Positions 27,751-36,921 of a stretch of DNA of 64,000 nucleotides are shown piece by piece (position 1 is the stretch's first letter; each line of letters begins with the position of its first letter). The position numbers were made by a program, and so were the translations under genes. This DNA comes from Paenibacillus sp. MMS18-CY102. Lineage in GTDB: Bacteria; Bacillota; Bacilli; Paenibacillales; Paenibacillaceae. Below the pieces are notes generated by a model. It did not search any database, was not told the origin of the DNA, and worked only from the letters and a program-made list of their open reading frames with translations. The stretch covers positions 1 through 64,000 of the forward strand of contig NZ_WSTC01000024.1 in the NCBI RefSeq assembly GCF_009789195.1. The letters are read 5' to 3'.

Positions 27751-28884
27751 TCAAAATTGATCGGCTATATGATACAAGCGATATCTCGTTCGTTCCGTCC
27801 AGGCGTAAGAATCTTTATAATCCCAATATCGGTGGCGGCTAGCGACCGTATTCGCATTCACGAGCGGCATTCCGTCCGCATCGAACGCGGTTACGATCGT
27901 GCTATGCTGAAAGCGGTAGTCGCCATTCCAATCATATAAAATGACATCGCCCAGCTGCAGCTGGTCCGCCGATTCAACAACCGTCGCTCGCATGCCGCTA
28001 TTGCGGCCTGATGCCAAATTCGATTGCAGCGCATTCGCAACTGCCCAGCTATAGCTCCACATTTCACGCCCGCCGGACCGGCCTTGATACCACCAGCCGC
28101 TTTCCCTTTTACCAGTATAGTTCATTGGGGCATGGCCTGCAAAGATGCACTGGGACACGTAATTCGTGCAATTTACTTCAAAATTTTCGTATGCCGGATT
28201 CGGGTCGTTCCACCATCGGTCCGCGTAAGCTGCCACAAGGTCCCTGCGATATATTTGTTTGGCACGATGTTTGATTTCGGGCAAAATATCATAATTTAAG
28301 AACGGCGCCGAAGGCGGACGAGCTTTACGGCGGGAGGAATCGGCAAGGCCGTTGTCCTCCTCTGGCAGCAAGCTGAGTTCACTGGAACCAAAGCGCGGGC
28401 GCCTCTCCGACACGACAGGCTCAATCCGCGTAATTGCCCAGCTTCCGCCATCCCGGGCGAGCCAGATTCGCTCATGCTCGAATCGCTCCTCTGTATAGGA
28501 ACGGTTCTTCTGCTCCATAATGCGTTTTATGCGCAGCTTCAATAATACCGTCGTCTCAGACACGGACTCGTTCACCCGCACGATCTCTGCTTTCGTCTCG
28601 CTGCGGGACGAAAGCACCCCGCGCAGCAGCTCCCGCTCGCGCAGGCGCTCCAATCGGGAATCGAGGCGCAGCAAATGGTCCCGATCGGCAACCAGCCCAT
28701 CGAACACCGATGAATGCTGGTCGACCTCTGCTTGATTAAAGCAATTAATGTACGCATGGACGCCGGTTTTCCAGCCTTCGGCGACAGGCTGCTGCGGTTG
28801 AAGCTGCAGCGATTGACGCTGCTGCGGTACCCGCGGCGCGATGCCGCCGCGTTTTCCAGCCCCACGGTTCGCCGAACGCGGCAT
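27751..28884 (-). CDS. Amidase_6 domain protein
   Basis: About 377 residues. The C-terminal 150 residues match the putative amidase domain (PF12671-type): YRRDLVAAYADRWWNDPNPAY, then NCTNYVSQCIFAGHAPM with the likely catalytic Cys, and FQHSTIVTAFDADGMPLVNA with His. The N-terminal 200 residues are a charged domain without signal peptide or membrane segment. Probably wall- or spore-related in Bacillales, but unproven. The ATG at 28884 is 8 bases after AGGAG. Confidence 0.85.
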   Translation of the reverse strand: MPRSANRGAGKRGGIAPRVPQQRQSLQLQPQQPVAEGWKTGVHAYINCFNQAEVDQHSSVFDGLVADRDHLLRLDSRLERLRERELLRGVLSSRSETKAEIVRVNESVSETTVLLKLRIKRIMEQKNRSYTEERFEHERIWLARDGGSWAITRIEPVVSERRPRFGSSELSLLPEEDNGLADSSRRKARPPSAPFLNYDILPEIKHRAKQIYRRDLVAAYADRWWNDPNPAYENFEVNCTNYVSQCIFAGHAPMNYTGKRESGWWYQGRSGGREMWSYSWAVANALQSNLASGRNSGMRATVVESADQLQLGDVILYDWNGDYRFQHSTIVTAFDADGMPLVNANTVASRHRYWDYKDSYAWTERTRYRLYHIADQF

Positions 28885-29033
28885 AACGATCAACTCCTAC
28901 CGTTTGCTCCATCCAAGGATGGGCTTCGAGCTTCGAGTGTGCGGCAACGTGATAAACGAAAGCAATACGCTTCATCATATGAGCGTATGCGCCCATTCAT
29001 GTAATTTACACGCCGAAATGATCGTTTACGGGC

Positions 29034-29063
29034 TTTACGTACCCCCCTCCTAAACGATATACT
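29034..29063 (+). promoter_or_regulatory. Probable citB promoter
   Basis: TTTACG (29034-29039), an 18-bp spacer, TATACT (29058-29063), about 98 bases before the aconitase start. Confidence 0.5.
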
Positions 29064-29091
29064 GTACACATAAGCTCTATTTTGAAATTGT

Positions 29092-29108
29092 GTTTCACAG
29101 AGTGAAAC
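29092..29108. promoter_or_regulatory. 17-bp palindrome in the citB leader
   Basis: GTTTCAC-AGA-GTGAAAC is a perfect inverted repeat just downstream of the putative promoter. Its GTTTC-N7-GAAAC plan is shared with a site in front of the iclR-type gene at 35554-35570. Confidence 0.55.
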
Positions 29109-29160
29109 CGGAGCATGAACACATTGCTTTTTTGATCCCATTAAGGAGGCGTTATTGTTT

Positions 29161-31872
29161 ATGGCAAAGCAAGACCAATACGGCGTCCGCTCGACGCTGG
29201 AATCCGGCGGCAAATCGTACGCTTACTACAACCTGCCTGCACTTGAGAAACAAGGGCTCGGCAACATTTCCAAACTTCCATTCTCCATCAAAGTGCTGCT
29301 CGAGGCGGCGGTTCGCCAATTCGACGGACGCGGCATCACGGCTGATCACGTTAAACAGCTCGCAACTTGGGCTGACGGGCGTTCGGAGAAAGAAATTCCG
29401 TTCATCCCTGCACGTATCGTCCTTCAAGACTTCACTGGCGTTCCGGTTGTTGTTGACTTGGCAGCAATGCGCGACACGGTGAAAAAAGCAGGCGGCGATC
29501 CAAAACGGATCAACCCGCTCGTGCCAGTTGACCTCGTTATTGACCACTCTGTCATGGTCGACGCTTTCGGTACGCCAGACGCACTCGAAACGAACATGAA
29601 AATCGAGTTCGAGCGTAATGCTGAACGTTACAAATTCCTTCGCTGGGCACAAACGGCTTTCGATAACTTCCGTGCGGTTCCACCAGCAACGGGTATCGTT
29701 CACCAAGTTAACCTTGAATATCTCGCATCCGTAGCAGCTACGAAAACGGTTGACGGCGAAACTGTCGTATACCCTGACTCGCTCGTAGGCACGGACTCCC
29801 ATACAACGATGATCAACGGTCTTGGCGTAGTTGGCTGGGGCGTTGGCGGCATCGAGGCGGAAGCCGGCATGCTCGGACAACCGCTGTACTTCGTAATGCC
29901 AGAAGTTATCGGCTTCAAGCTGACGGGCAGCCTGCCAGAAGGCTCGACAGCAACTGACCTTGCACTGACAGTAACGCAAATGCTTCGCAAAAAAGGCGTA
30001 GTCGGCAAATTCGTCGAGTTCTACGGTCCTGGCCTGTCCAACATCGGCCTTGCTGACCGTGCAACGGTTGCCAACATGGCACCTGAGTATGGCGCAACGA
30101 TCGGTTTCTTCCCTGTCGATGACGAGGCGCTTGCGTTCCTCCGTTCGACTGGCCGTGAAGAAGAGCAAATCAGCCTCGTGGAAGCTTACTACAAAGAGCA
30201 AGGCATGTTCCGTACGGACGACCTGGCTGATCCCGTATTCTCCGACGTGATCGAGCTTGACATGTCGACGGTTGTTCCTTCACTCGCAGGTCCTAAGCGT
30301 CCACAGGACCGCGTAGAGCTGACGGCGATGAAAGAAGAATTCAACAGCATCATCCGCACGCCGATCGACAAAGGCGGCTACGGCCTGTCCGAAGAGAAGA
30401 TCGAGCAAAAAGTAGACGTGAAGCACCCAAGCGGCGACGCTAGCGTAATGGGCACTGGCGCTGTCGTTATCGCAGCAATCACGTCTTGCACGAATACATC
30501 CAACCCGAGCGTAATGGTCGGCGCAGGCATCGTGGCGAAGAAAGCAGTCGCTCGCGGCCTGACGAAACCAGGTTACGTCAAATCGTCCCTGACGCCAGGC
30601 TCCCTGGTTGTTACGGAGTATCTCAAAAACGCTGGCCTGATCGAGCCGCTCGAAGCAATTGGCTTCCATGTTGCAGGCTACGGCTGCGCGACTTGTATCG
30701 GCAACTCTGGCCCGCTTCCAGACGAAGTTGGCCAAGCAATTGCTGACAACGACATGACGGTAGCTGCTGTATTGTCCGGTAACCGTAACTTCGAAGGCCG
30801 CGTCCATGCACAAGTAAAAGCCAACTACCTGGCTTCGCCGCCACTGGTCGTTGCATACGCACTGGCTGGTACGGTTAACATAGACTTGGCTAACGACCCA
30901 ATCGGTTACGACAACGACAACCAACCGGTTTACCTGAAAGACATCTGGCCTACGAAAGCGGAAATCCAAGAAGCAATCAGCACGGCGATGAGCCCGCAAA
31001 TTTTCCGCGACAAATATGCCAACGTCTTCACGCAAAACGAGCGTTGGAACGCAATCGACGTACCGCAAGGCGAAAGCTACGAGTGGGATGATGCTTCGAC
31101 GTACATCGCGAACCCGCCGTTCTTCTCCAACCTTGGCGCTGACGTTGGCGACATCGCTGACATCAATGGCTCCAACGTGCTTGCCCTGCTCGGCGACTCC
31201 GTAACGACGGACCACATCTCGCCAGCTGGCAACATCAAAGCCGACAGCCCGGCAGGCAAATACCTGATCGAGCATGGCGTTAAACGCGAAGACTTCAACT
31301 CGTACGGCTCGCGCCGCGGCCATCACGAAGTGATGATGCGCGGAACGTTCGCTAACATCCGTATCCGGAACCAAGTGGCTCCAGGCACGGAAGGCGGCGT
31401 AACGAAATACCTGCCTACGGACGAAGTAATGTCGATCTACGACGCTTCGATGAAATACCAAGCTGAAGGCAAAAACCTCGTCGTAATCGCAGGCAAAGAG
31501 TACGGTACGGGCAGCTCGCGTGACTGGGCAGCTAAAGGCACGTTCCTCCTCGGCGTCAAAGCGGTTATCGCTGAAAGCTTCGAGCGTATCCACCGCTCCA
31601 ACCTCGTTGGCATGGGCGTTCTCCCGCTCCAATTCCAACCAGGCCAAAGCTGGTCGTCGCTCGGCATTACGGGACGCGAAACGTTCGACATCGTCGGCCT
31701 TAGCAATGACGTGCAACCAGGCCAACTGGTTACCGTTAACGCGAAGCGCGAAGACGGCTCGACGTTCGAGTTCCAAGCCATCGTCCGCCTCGACTCCCTC
31801 GTGGACGTCGACTACTACCGCAACAGCGGTATCCTGCAGACGGTACTTCGCCAAATGATCGCAAGCATGTAA
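29161..31872 (+). CDS. citB: Aconitate hydratase
   Basis: About 903 residues, normal for AcnA-type aconitase. Isomerises citrate to isocitrate in the TCA cycle. [4Fe-4S] ligands are in [19 protein letters not shown] and [14 protein letters not shown]. The substrate motif [25 protein letters not shown]-type stretch is intact, and the swivel domain carries GAKEYG-like [16 protein letters not shown]. Codon use is strongly biased (GCA/CTG/CAA), suggesting high expression, and it creates long antisense open frames. AAGGAGG sits before TTG 29155 and ATG 29161; I take the ATG. Confidence 0.97.
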   Translation: MAKQDQYGVRSTLESGGKSYAYYNLPALEKQGLGNISKLPFSIKVLLEAAVRQFDGRGITADHVKQLATWADGRSEKEIPFIPARIVLQDFTGVPVVVDLAAMRDTVKKAGGDPKRINPLVPVDLVIDHSVMVDAFGTPDALETNMKIEFERNAERYKFLRWAQTAFDNFRAVPPATGIVHQVNLEYLASVAATKTVDGETVVYPDSLVGTDSHTTMINGLGVVGWGVGGIEAEAGMLGQPLYFVMPEVIGFKLTGSLPEGSTATDLALTVTQMLRKKGVVGKFVEFYGPGLSNIGLADRATVANMAPEYGATIGFFPVDDEALAFLRSTGREEEQISLVEAYYKEQGMFRTDDLADPVFSDVIELDMSTVVPSLAGPKRPQDRVELTAMKEEFNSIIRTPIDKGGYGLSEEKIEQKVDVKHPSGDASVMGTGAVVIAAITSCTNTSNPSVMVGAGIVAKKAVARGLTKPGYVKSSLTPGSLVVTEYLKNAGLIEPLEAIGFHVAGYGCATCIGNSGPLPDEVGQAIADNDMTVAAVLSGNRNFEGRVHAQVKANYLASPPLVVAYALAGTVNIDLANDPIGYDNDNQPVYLKDIWPTKAEIQEAISTAMSPQIFRDKYANVFTQNERWNAIDVPQGESYEWDDASTYIANPPFFSNLGADVGDIADINGSNVLALLGDSVTTDHISPAGNIKADSPAGKYLIEHGVKREDFNSYGSRRGHHEVMMRGTFANIRIRNQVAPGTEGGVTKYLPTDEVMSIYDASMKYQAEGKNLVVIAGKEYGTGSSRDWAAKGTFLLGVKAVIAESFERIHRSNLVGMGVLPLQFQPGQSWSSLGITGRETFDIVGLSNDVQPGQLVTVNAKREDGSTFEFQAIVRLDSLVDVDYYRNSGILQTVLRQMIASM

Positions 31873-31881
31873 TAGGATGAC

Positions 31882-31919
31882 AAACAGCCCCATCGACCGT
31901 TAGGTTGATGGGGCTGTTT
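31882..31919 (+). terminator. Terminator of citB
   Basis: A 13-bp stem (31882-31894 with 31907-31919) around a 12-base loop, followed by T7. Confidence 0.92.
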
Positions 31920-32019
31920 TTTTATTTTGAAACTTCTGGCGTTCCGGACGATCCGAAAAACTGAAACTCCGACGCTCCGAAGCTCCGGCGAGTTCCCTCC
32001 CATCTGCCGCTGCCACTTC

Positions 32020-32202
32020 TAACGGACCCCCGAGCCGTTATACGACCTGAATTCGGCCTTTTGAAATTCTAACGGACTCAGGAGATCTTATTTGCCGATA
32101 AATGCCCTGCAAACACAGCAAAAACAACAAATAACGTCACTGGAGTCCGTTACAGGTAAAACACTGTGATTTCGCATCATTTAACGGCATTACGGTCCGT
32201 TA
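32020..32202. repeat. Four-module TAACGGAC element, copy 2
   Basis: Modules at 32020-32041, 32070-32091 (forward), 32131-32152, 32181-32202 (reverse); steps of 50, 61 and 50 bp. Similar to copy 3 across the spacers as well (for example TTTTGAAATTC before module 2 and the CAAACACAGCAAAAACAAC central spacer). The rest of the 566-base gap 31873-32438 holds the citB terminator and no convincing gene. Confidence 0.85.
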
Positions 32203-32438
32203 GAGCGTGGAGGAACAAGCTGCCGATTGTCCACAATGCGCGCGCGGTAGAAGGATTACCTTCTATCTCGTTACCGATACGTTCCTGCTCGGCTTCAAGC
32301 CGATTACCGCTGTGAGCTTCGCATGCACTGACCGCTCCAATCTCAAGTAGGGGTAAGCTGCCCATTGCACAGCATTGCTGCGGAATGCGTATTTTTTGCG
32401 GCCTAGGGGCCGCAGCTTCCACGGGTTATCGGCATTTT

Positions 32439-33320
32439 TTACTCCGGTTCATTCCCCTTCAGGATTTCGATAAATTGCCTCAACGCATGTGATTTCCACT
32501 TCTTTGGGTGCATGGCCAGCAGCAGCTCCAAGCAAAGCTCTGGCTGCTGTAACGGCAACTCCGCCAGCTCGCCACGGCTAATTTCCTCCTGCACCGCCAT
32601 GCGGGGCAATATCGCAATGCCCGAACCCGCTTTGACGCATCGCTTGATCGCTTCCGGATTGCCCAGCTCCAGCCCGATATGATAGGAAATCCCCTGCGAC
32701 CGCAGCAGCTTTTCCAGCATAATCCGATAGTTGCAACTCTCCTCCGTCATCATCCATTCCGCGCCTTCCAAATGCGTAAGTTCCAAGTCCTGCACCGCCA
32801 ATAATGTATGGTCCGGACGGGCTATGATGACGAGTGGCTCCTTGCGAATGGTTATCCATTCTAACGCTGCATCCACCGGCCTATGATCCAGCAGCAGGCC
32901 AATGTCGATCTCGCCTTCCCGCAGCTTGTTCAGAATAGACGGCTCCCGGTCCGGTTGCAGCCGAATAGACAACTCTGGCTGTGTCTCCCGAATGCGTTGG
33001 ACGAACGGCGGAAGATAGTACGAAGCCAACGAGTCAATCGTCCCGATTGCAAGTGTCCCGCCGCCCTGCTTGGCTAGCTTCTCTTGTGACTCTTGGTACA
33101 AATCGAGCATCTGAACCGCAATTCTGAGCAGTTCTTCTCCTGCTGGCGTCAGTCGCAAGCCTCTGCCGTACCTTTCAAACAACTGGACATCGTACGCTTT
33201 CTCCAGCTTCTGAATTTGCGTCGTCACACTGGACTGTGCATAACCAAGAGCTTCTGCCGCACGCGTAATGCTTTGGCGGACGGCGACCTCTCGAAAGGTT
33301 TGAAAATAAGTCAGCTCCAT
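32439..33320 (-). CDS. LysR-family transcriptional regulator
   Basis: 293 residues. N-terminal winged HTH (TYFQTFREVAVRQSITRAAE, then LGYAQSSVTTQIQKLE) and a periplasmic-binding-like effector domain. Divergent from the DapA-like gene, 111 bases apart, so it most likely controls that gene. GGAGAG precedes the ATG. Confidence 0.92.
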   Translation of the reverse strand: MELTYFQTFREVAVRQSITRAAEALGYAQSSVTTQIQKLEKAYDVQLFERYGRGLRLTPAGEELLRIAVQMLDLYQESQEKLAKQGGGTLAIGTIDSLASYYLPPFVQRIRETQPELSIRLQPDREPSILNKLREGEIDIGLLLDHRPVDAALEWITIRKEPLVIIARPDHTLLAVQDLELTHLEGAEWMMTEESCNYRIMLEKLLRSQGISYHIGLELGNPEAIKRCVKAGSGIAILPRMAVQEEISRGELAELPLQQPELCLELLLAMHPKKWKSHALRQFIEILKGNEPE

Positions 33321-33340
33321 ATCGTCTCTCCATCAAAATT

Positions 33341-33359
33341 ATTGATATCCACTATCAAT
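33341..33359. promoter_or_regulatory. LysR-type operator candidate
   Basis: ATTGATA-TCCAC-TATCAAT, a perfect 7-bp dyad with a 5-base centre in an AT-rich stretch, 20 bases from the lysR start and 73 from the dapA-like start. It fits the T-N11-A plan of LysR sites. Confidence 0.6.
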
Positions 33360-33431
33360 TATTATAGATAACACCGATACATTATTCCATGCTAAAGTAA
33401 AGCCATTCCACATTAGGGGAGGCTGTTACGA

Positions 33432-34310
33432 ATGTTAAAAGAACAAGAGCTGCGCGGGATCTACGTACCTATTGTTACTCCTTTTCTCCCGAGCGGAGAG
33501 CTCGATCTTGCATCCTATCACCGGCATCTGGGCGGATTGCTGCACCATGATATTCAAGGCCTTGTTCTGAACGGCACGACCGGCGAATCGCCAACAGTCG
33601 CATGGGAAGAGGTGTCCCACCTGATGCAGGCAACCTCGTTACGCATGCAACAGCATCAGAAGCATATTCCAGTGGTCATTGGAACAGGAACAAACAATAC
33701 TGCCTCATCCGTCAAAAGGGCCGCACAAGCTGGCGAACTCGGTGCCGATGCTGTCCTCGTCGTCGTGCCTTATTACAGTCGGCCTTCAATGGAGGGCATC
33801 ATCGCGCATTACCGTGCGGTCGCACAAACCGGGGTTCCTGTTATCGCATATGAGATTCCTTCCCGTACTGGCGTACGGCTTGACGTTCACACGATGCGAA
33901 CCATTCTTGATATCGATGGCGTAATCGGCCTCAAAGACAGCTCCGGCGGCATCGATCTCGTCTCAGCATTAACGGCAAGCAAGGATTGCAAGCCGATCAT
34001 GTGCGGAGAGGACCAATACTTCCACGCGATGCTATGCGAAGGGGCAAGCGGCGGCATGCTGGCTTCAGCCAATGCCAGTACGGACGCCTTCGTACAAGTT
34101 TACCGCCTTGCCGCCGAAGGGCGGATCCATGAGGCCCAAGCCGCATTTGGCCAACTGCTGCCGCTCATCCATTTGCTATTCCAAGAATCCAATCCAGCAC
34201 CGCTAAAATGGCTGCTAGCCCAAAAAGGCATTATCTCCTCCGATACGCTCCGGCTCCCGATGATGCCGATCTCCAGCACGCTTCAGTCCGAGATGGCCGC
34301 GCTGCTCTAA
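33432..34310 (+). CDS. Dihydrodipicolinate synthase / N-acetylneuraminate lyase family aldolase
   Basis: 292 residues, TIM-barrel class I aldolase. Schiff-base Lys in GVIGLKDSSGG, catalytic Tyr in VPVIAYEIPSRTG, carboxylate loop NGTTGESPTV. The gene is not with lysine-pathway genes and has its own LysR regulator, so it could be a catabolic or specialised member instead of the essential DapA; Y-E-I-P replaces the usual Y-N-x-P. GGGAGG precedes the ATG. Confidence 0.85.
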   Translation: MLKEQELRGIYVPIVTPFLPSGELDLASYHRHLGGLLHHDIQGLVLNGTTGESPTVAWEEVSHLMQATSLRMQQHQKHIPVVIGTGTNNTASSVKRAAQAGELGADAVLVVVPYYSRPSMEGIIAHYRAVAQTGVPVIAYEIPSRTGVRLDVHTMRTILDIDGVIGLKDSSGGIDLVSALTASKDCKPIMCGEDQYFHAMLCEGASGGMLASANASTDAFVQVYRLAAEGRIHEAQAAFGQLLPLIHLLFQESNPAPLKWLLAQKGIISSDTLRLPMMPISSTLQSEMAALL

Positions 34311-34399
34311 GGCAGCTGTAGGGCTGCTCTAGGGTAGCCCAGCCTCCTAGTTGCTCCAGTATGCCCCATATCCGACGAATCTCTACGCCTTACACTCTG

Positions 34400-34582
34400 T
34401 AACGGACTCAAGAGCCGTTATTCGGCCTGAATTCAGCCTTTTGAAATTCTAACGGACTCAGGAGACCTTATTTGGCTATAAATGCCCGGCAAACACAGCA
34501 AAAACAACAAATAACGTCACTGGAGTCCGTTACAGGCACAACTTGCTTATTTCGCATCACATAACGGTCATACGGTCCGTTA
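34400..34582. repeat. Four-module TAACGGAC element, copy 3
   Basis: Modules at 34400-34421, 34450-34471 (forward), 34511-34532, 34561-34582 (reverse); steps 50, 61 and 50 bp, and the same orientation as copy 2. With copy 2 it brackets the lysR/dapA-like pair. The 448-base gap 34311-34758 has otherwise only the next terminator. Confidence 0.85.
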
Positions 34583-34681
34583 GAGCGGATACGCAAGTTC
34601 AAACGGTACCATCGGCAATCGCCTCGCCTCCTCCCTCCTTAGACTCAACCTCAAGCCGCTTTGCAGCCACGCAAAAAAAAC

Positions 34682-34712
34682 GCCTCGCCGGCCCACTGGC
34701 CGAGCGAGACGT
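34682..34712 (-). terminator. Terminator of the iclR-type gene
   Basis: A GC-rich stem of about 13 bp (34682-34694 with 34699-34712, some wobble) around CACT, followed on the minus strand by T8 (plus-strand 34674-34681). Confidence 0.85.
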
Positions 34713-34758
34713 TTCCCTATAGCATGAGCGTGTCCCATCCCGTCATCCCACGCCATCA

Positions 34759-35511
34759 TTATCGCGCCATCGTTCCCATCCGGGCAGCTGCCTCAATGAC
34801 CGTCGGCGCGATTTCTCTCATCAATTCCAGCGTCAGTCTGCTTGATGGCCCAGATACGGACAAGGCAGCGGCTAACCGGCCATGGCGGTCAAAAATCGGC
34901 GCAGATACTGCCGCTGCACCCGGTTCCCGTTCCTCCATGCTTGTGGCATAGCCGTGATGGCGAATTTCATTCATTTGGCATTCAAACATATGCTTGTTGA
35001 CGACAGCTGGCTGAATTGATTCCAGCTCTCCCCATATTTCTGCTTGCGTCGCTTCGTCCGCGAATGCGATGAGCACTTTGCTGGATGCGCCAACGTATAG
35101 CGGCAGCCGGGCGCCCACCGTTGCGACCCGCCGAACCGCCTGGTTGCTCTGAACAGCTTGAATCCGAATCCGTTCCCCTCCGTCGCGTACATACAAGCTC
35201 ACGGTCTCGCCGAGCACGTTACGCAGCCGCTCCATCTCTGGTAGCCAGATCACTGCCGGATCATCCGAAGAGGTCAGATGCGCAGATAGCTCCCATACGC
35301 GAAACCCGAGCCGATACCGCTCCGTCGCAGGGTCCCGCTCTACGAATCCACGATCCTCCAGCGTCGACAGCATGCGGTGTACGGTGCTTTTATGCAACCC
35401 GACCCGGTCGGCGATTTCCGTCATTCCGAAATCCGTTCCTGCTGTAAAGCACTGCAATATATCAAGTGCGCGCTCCACAGCGCGTACAGTCGATTTGCCT
35501 TCCTCTGCCAC
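34759..35511 (-). CDS. IclR-family transcriptional regulator
   Basis: About 250 residues. N-terminal winged HTH (RALDILQCF, then MTEIADRVGLHKSTVHRMLS) and a C-terminal IclR ligand domain (DPATERYRLGFRVWELSAHL, ending MREIAPTVIEAAARM). GTG at 35511 follows AAGGGAG by 10 bases. An upstream GTG at 35562 lacks a good ribosome binding site and lies inside a palindrome that looks like an autoregulatory operator. Effector and targets unknown. Confidence 0.88.
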   Translation of the reverse strand: MAEEGKSTVRAVERALDILQCFTAGTDFGMTEIADRVGLHKSTVHRMLSTLEDRGFVERDPATERYRLGFRVWELSAHLTSSDDPAVIWLPEMERLRNVLGETVSLYVRDGGERIRIQAVQSNQAVRRVATVGARLPLYVGASSKVLIAFADEATQAEIWGELESIQPAVVNKHMFECQMNEIRHHGYATSMEEREPGAAAVSAPIFDRHGRLAAALSVSGPSSRLTLELMREIAPTVIEAAARMGTMAR

Positions 35512-35553
35512 CTCGCACCCACTCCCTTTTCCACCGATTGGCTGAAGATTGTT

Positions 35554-35570
35554 GTTTCGCACAATGAAAC
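35554..35570. promoter_or_regulatory. IclR-type operator candidate
   Basis: GTTTC-GCACAAT-GAAAC upstream of the iclR-type gene. Same length and arms as the palindrome in the citB leader. The pattern resembles sites bound by IclR-family KdgR proteins. Confidence 0.5.
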
Positions 35571-35669
35571 CTTATTGCACTAAGTATAACGTAAGATTAC
35601 AGCCAGCGTAAAGAACTTGGCCCTATTTTACAGCTATATTACAAACCGATAACAAGTCGTCGACATCGA

Positions 35670-35698
35670 TTGACACACTGATACGAGGGACATACGAT
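35670..35698 (+). promoter_or_regulatory. Promoter of the alpha/beta hydrolase gene
   Basis: Consensus TTGACA (35670-35675), a 17-bp spacer, TACGAT (35693-35698). Confidence 0.7.
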
Positions 35699-35746
35699 GG
35701 TAGTACCAAACTACTAAAGCGCTTCCATAGAGAGGGGATGTTCCGG

Positions 35747-36844
35747 ATGAGCAGCACCATTATTACGACATCATTGCCAGTCCCAAATCCGTTGGTTCCC
35801 GCCGTCCGTCCCGTTCCGCAGCACCACTCGCGTACGAGGCACGGGCGCCGCAAGCACGCCATGTTCGCTACGCTAACTTCCATCGTGTCGTTATGCGTAC
35901 TTGCGGTCGTCGCTTTCCACGGGTATATCGCTTGGATGCTAGCCCATCCATACGTCGCCCCTCTCTATTCGAATCCAACGGAGGCTGTCGGTCTCCCTTA
36001 TGAGAATGTAAACTTCCCAAGCCATAGCAACCGTACAACCGTCGGCGGCTGGTTCATTCCATCCGGTGCGGACGGCGATTCCTCAAGCGCAGTGGCGCAG
36101 ACGGCTGCTGCTGCAGCTGAGCCTGCTGTCGAGTCGGGACGGACCGTTATTTTCAGCCACGGCTACGGGGCCAATCGCGAAGAAACATGGGTTCCCATGT
36201 ATGACTTAGCAACCTTGCTCCACCGTTTGAACTACAACGTGTTCATGTTCGACTACGGATATGCGTCTACGGATTACAAAGCGCCAGCAACTGGCGGCTA
36301 TGAGGAATCCCAACAGCTGCTCGCCGCTGTCGATTATGTCAAATCCCGCGGTGCCGACGAAATCGTCGTCTGGGGCTTCTCGATGGGTGCAGGCACGGCC
36401 CTTCAGGCAGGATTGCAAACGGATAAAATCGACGCAATGATTCTCGACAGCCTGTTCCTTCCAAGCCCAGACACGCTGTTCCATAACGTAAAACAAATCT
36501 TGCCATTGCCCAAATATCCGTCGTTGCCGCTCATCGAGCTGATGCTGCCTGCTTTCACCGGCACATCGCTCAGCGGCATTCCAGCGAAGCAGGTGCTCAC
36601 GAAGGATTATCCGATTCCGCTGTTTATCATGCACGGCACGAAGGATTCCAAAGCTCCCTATGAGATTGCCGAGCATATCGCTGCTAAGCAAACGAACCCG
36701 CTATCCCGCGAATGGATCGTAGAGGGCGGCAAGCACGAGTTGCTGTTCCAAGTCCATGCGAAGGAATACATCCAACGGGCGGCCCTATTCCTAGGCCAAG
36801 TGCATCAGCAGCATGTCGATGATGCGAGTTCAATTGTCCTCTAG
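35747..36844 (+). CDS. Membrane-anchored alpha/beta hydrolase
   Basis: About 365 residues. A basic N-terminus and one membrane helix (ATLTSIVSLCVLAVVAFHGY) precede a serine hydrolase domain: oxyanion loop VIFSHGYGANREE, nucleophile GFSMGAGTALQ, acid near HGTKDSKAPYE, and His in EGGKHELLF. The active site is predicted outside the membrane. ATG 35747 lies 9 bases after GAGGGG; ATG 35738 abuts it. Substrate unknown. Confidence 0.85.
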   Translation: MSSTIITTSLPVPNPLVPAVRPVPQHHSRTRHGRRKHAMFATLTSIVSLCVLAVVAFHGYIAWMLAHPYVAPLYSNPTEAVGLPYENVNFPSHSNRTTVGGWFIPSGADGDSSSAVAQTAAAAAEPAVESGRTVIFSHGYGANREETWVPMYDLATLLHRLNYNVFMFDYGYASTDYKAPATGGYEESQQLLAAVDYVKSRGADEIVVWGFSMGAGTALQAGLQTDKIDAMILDSLFLPSPDTLFHNVKQILPLPKYPSLPLIELMLPAFTGTSLSGIPAKQVLTKDYPIPLFIMHGTKDSKAPYEIAEHIAAKQTNPLSREWIVEGGKHELLFQVHAKEYIQRAALFLGQVHQQHVDDASSIVL

Positions 36845-36921
36845 TCCCAAAAGCACGACATAGCGCCGCGTTCTTATGAATACATCTTAAGAGATGTTCA
36901 TTGAACGAGGAGGCTGATGTC

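Noticed and set aside
30280-31893. 537-codon open frame antisense to aconitase
   Set aside because: It mirrors the strongly biased codons of citB; composition (Val/Arg/Cys-rich) is unnatural, no ribosome binding site, and the sense strand matches aconitase throughout.
32177-32422. 81-codon minus frame next to element copy 2
   Set aside because: No ribosome binding site, no family resemblance, and it runs into the last repeat module.
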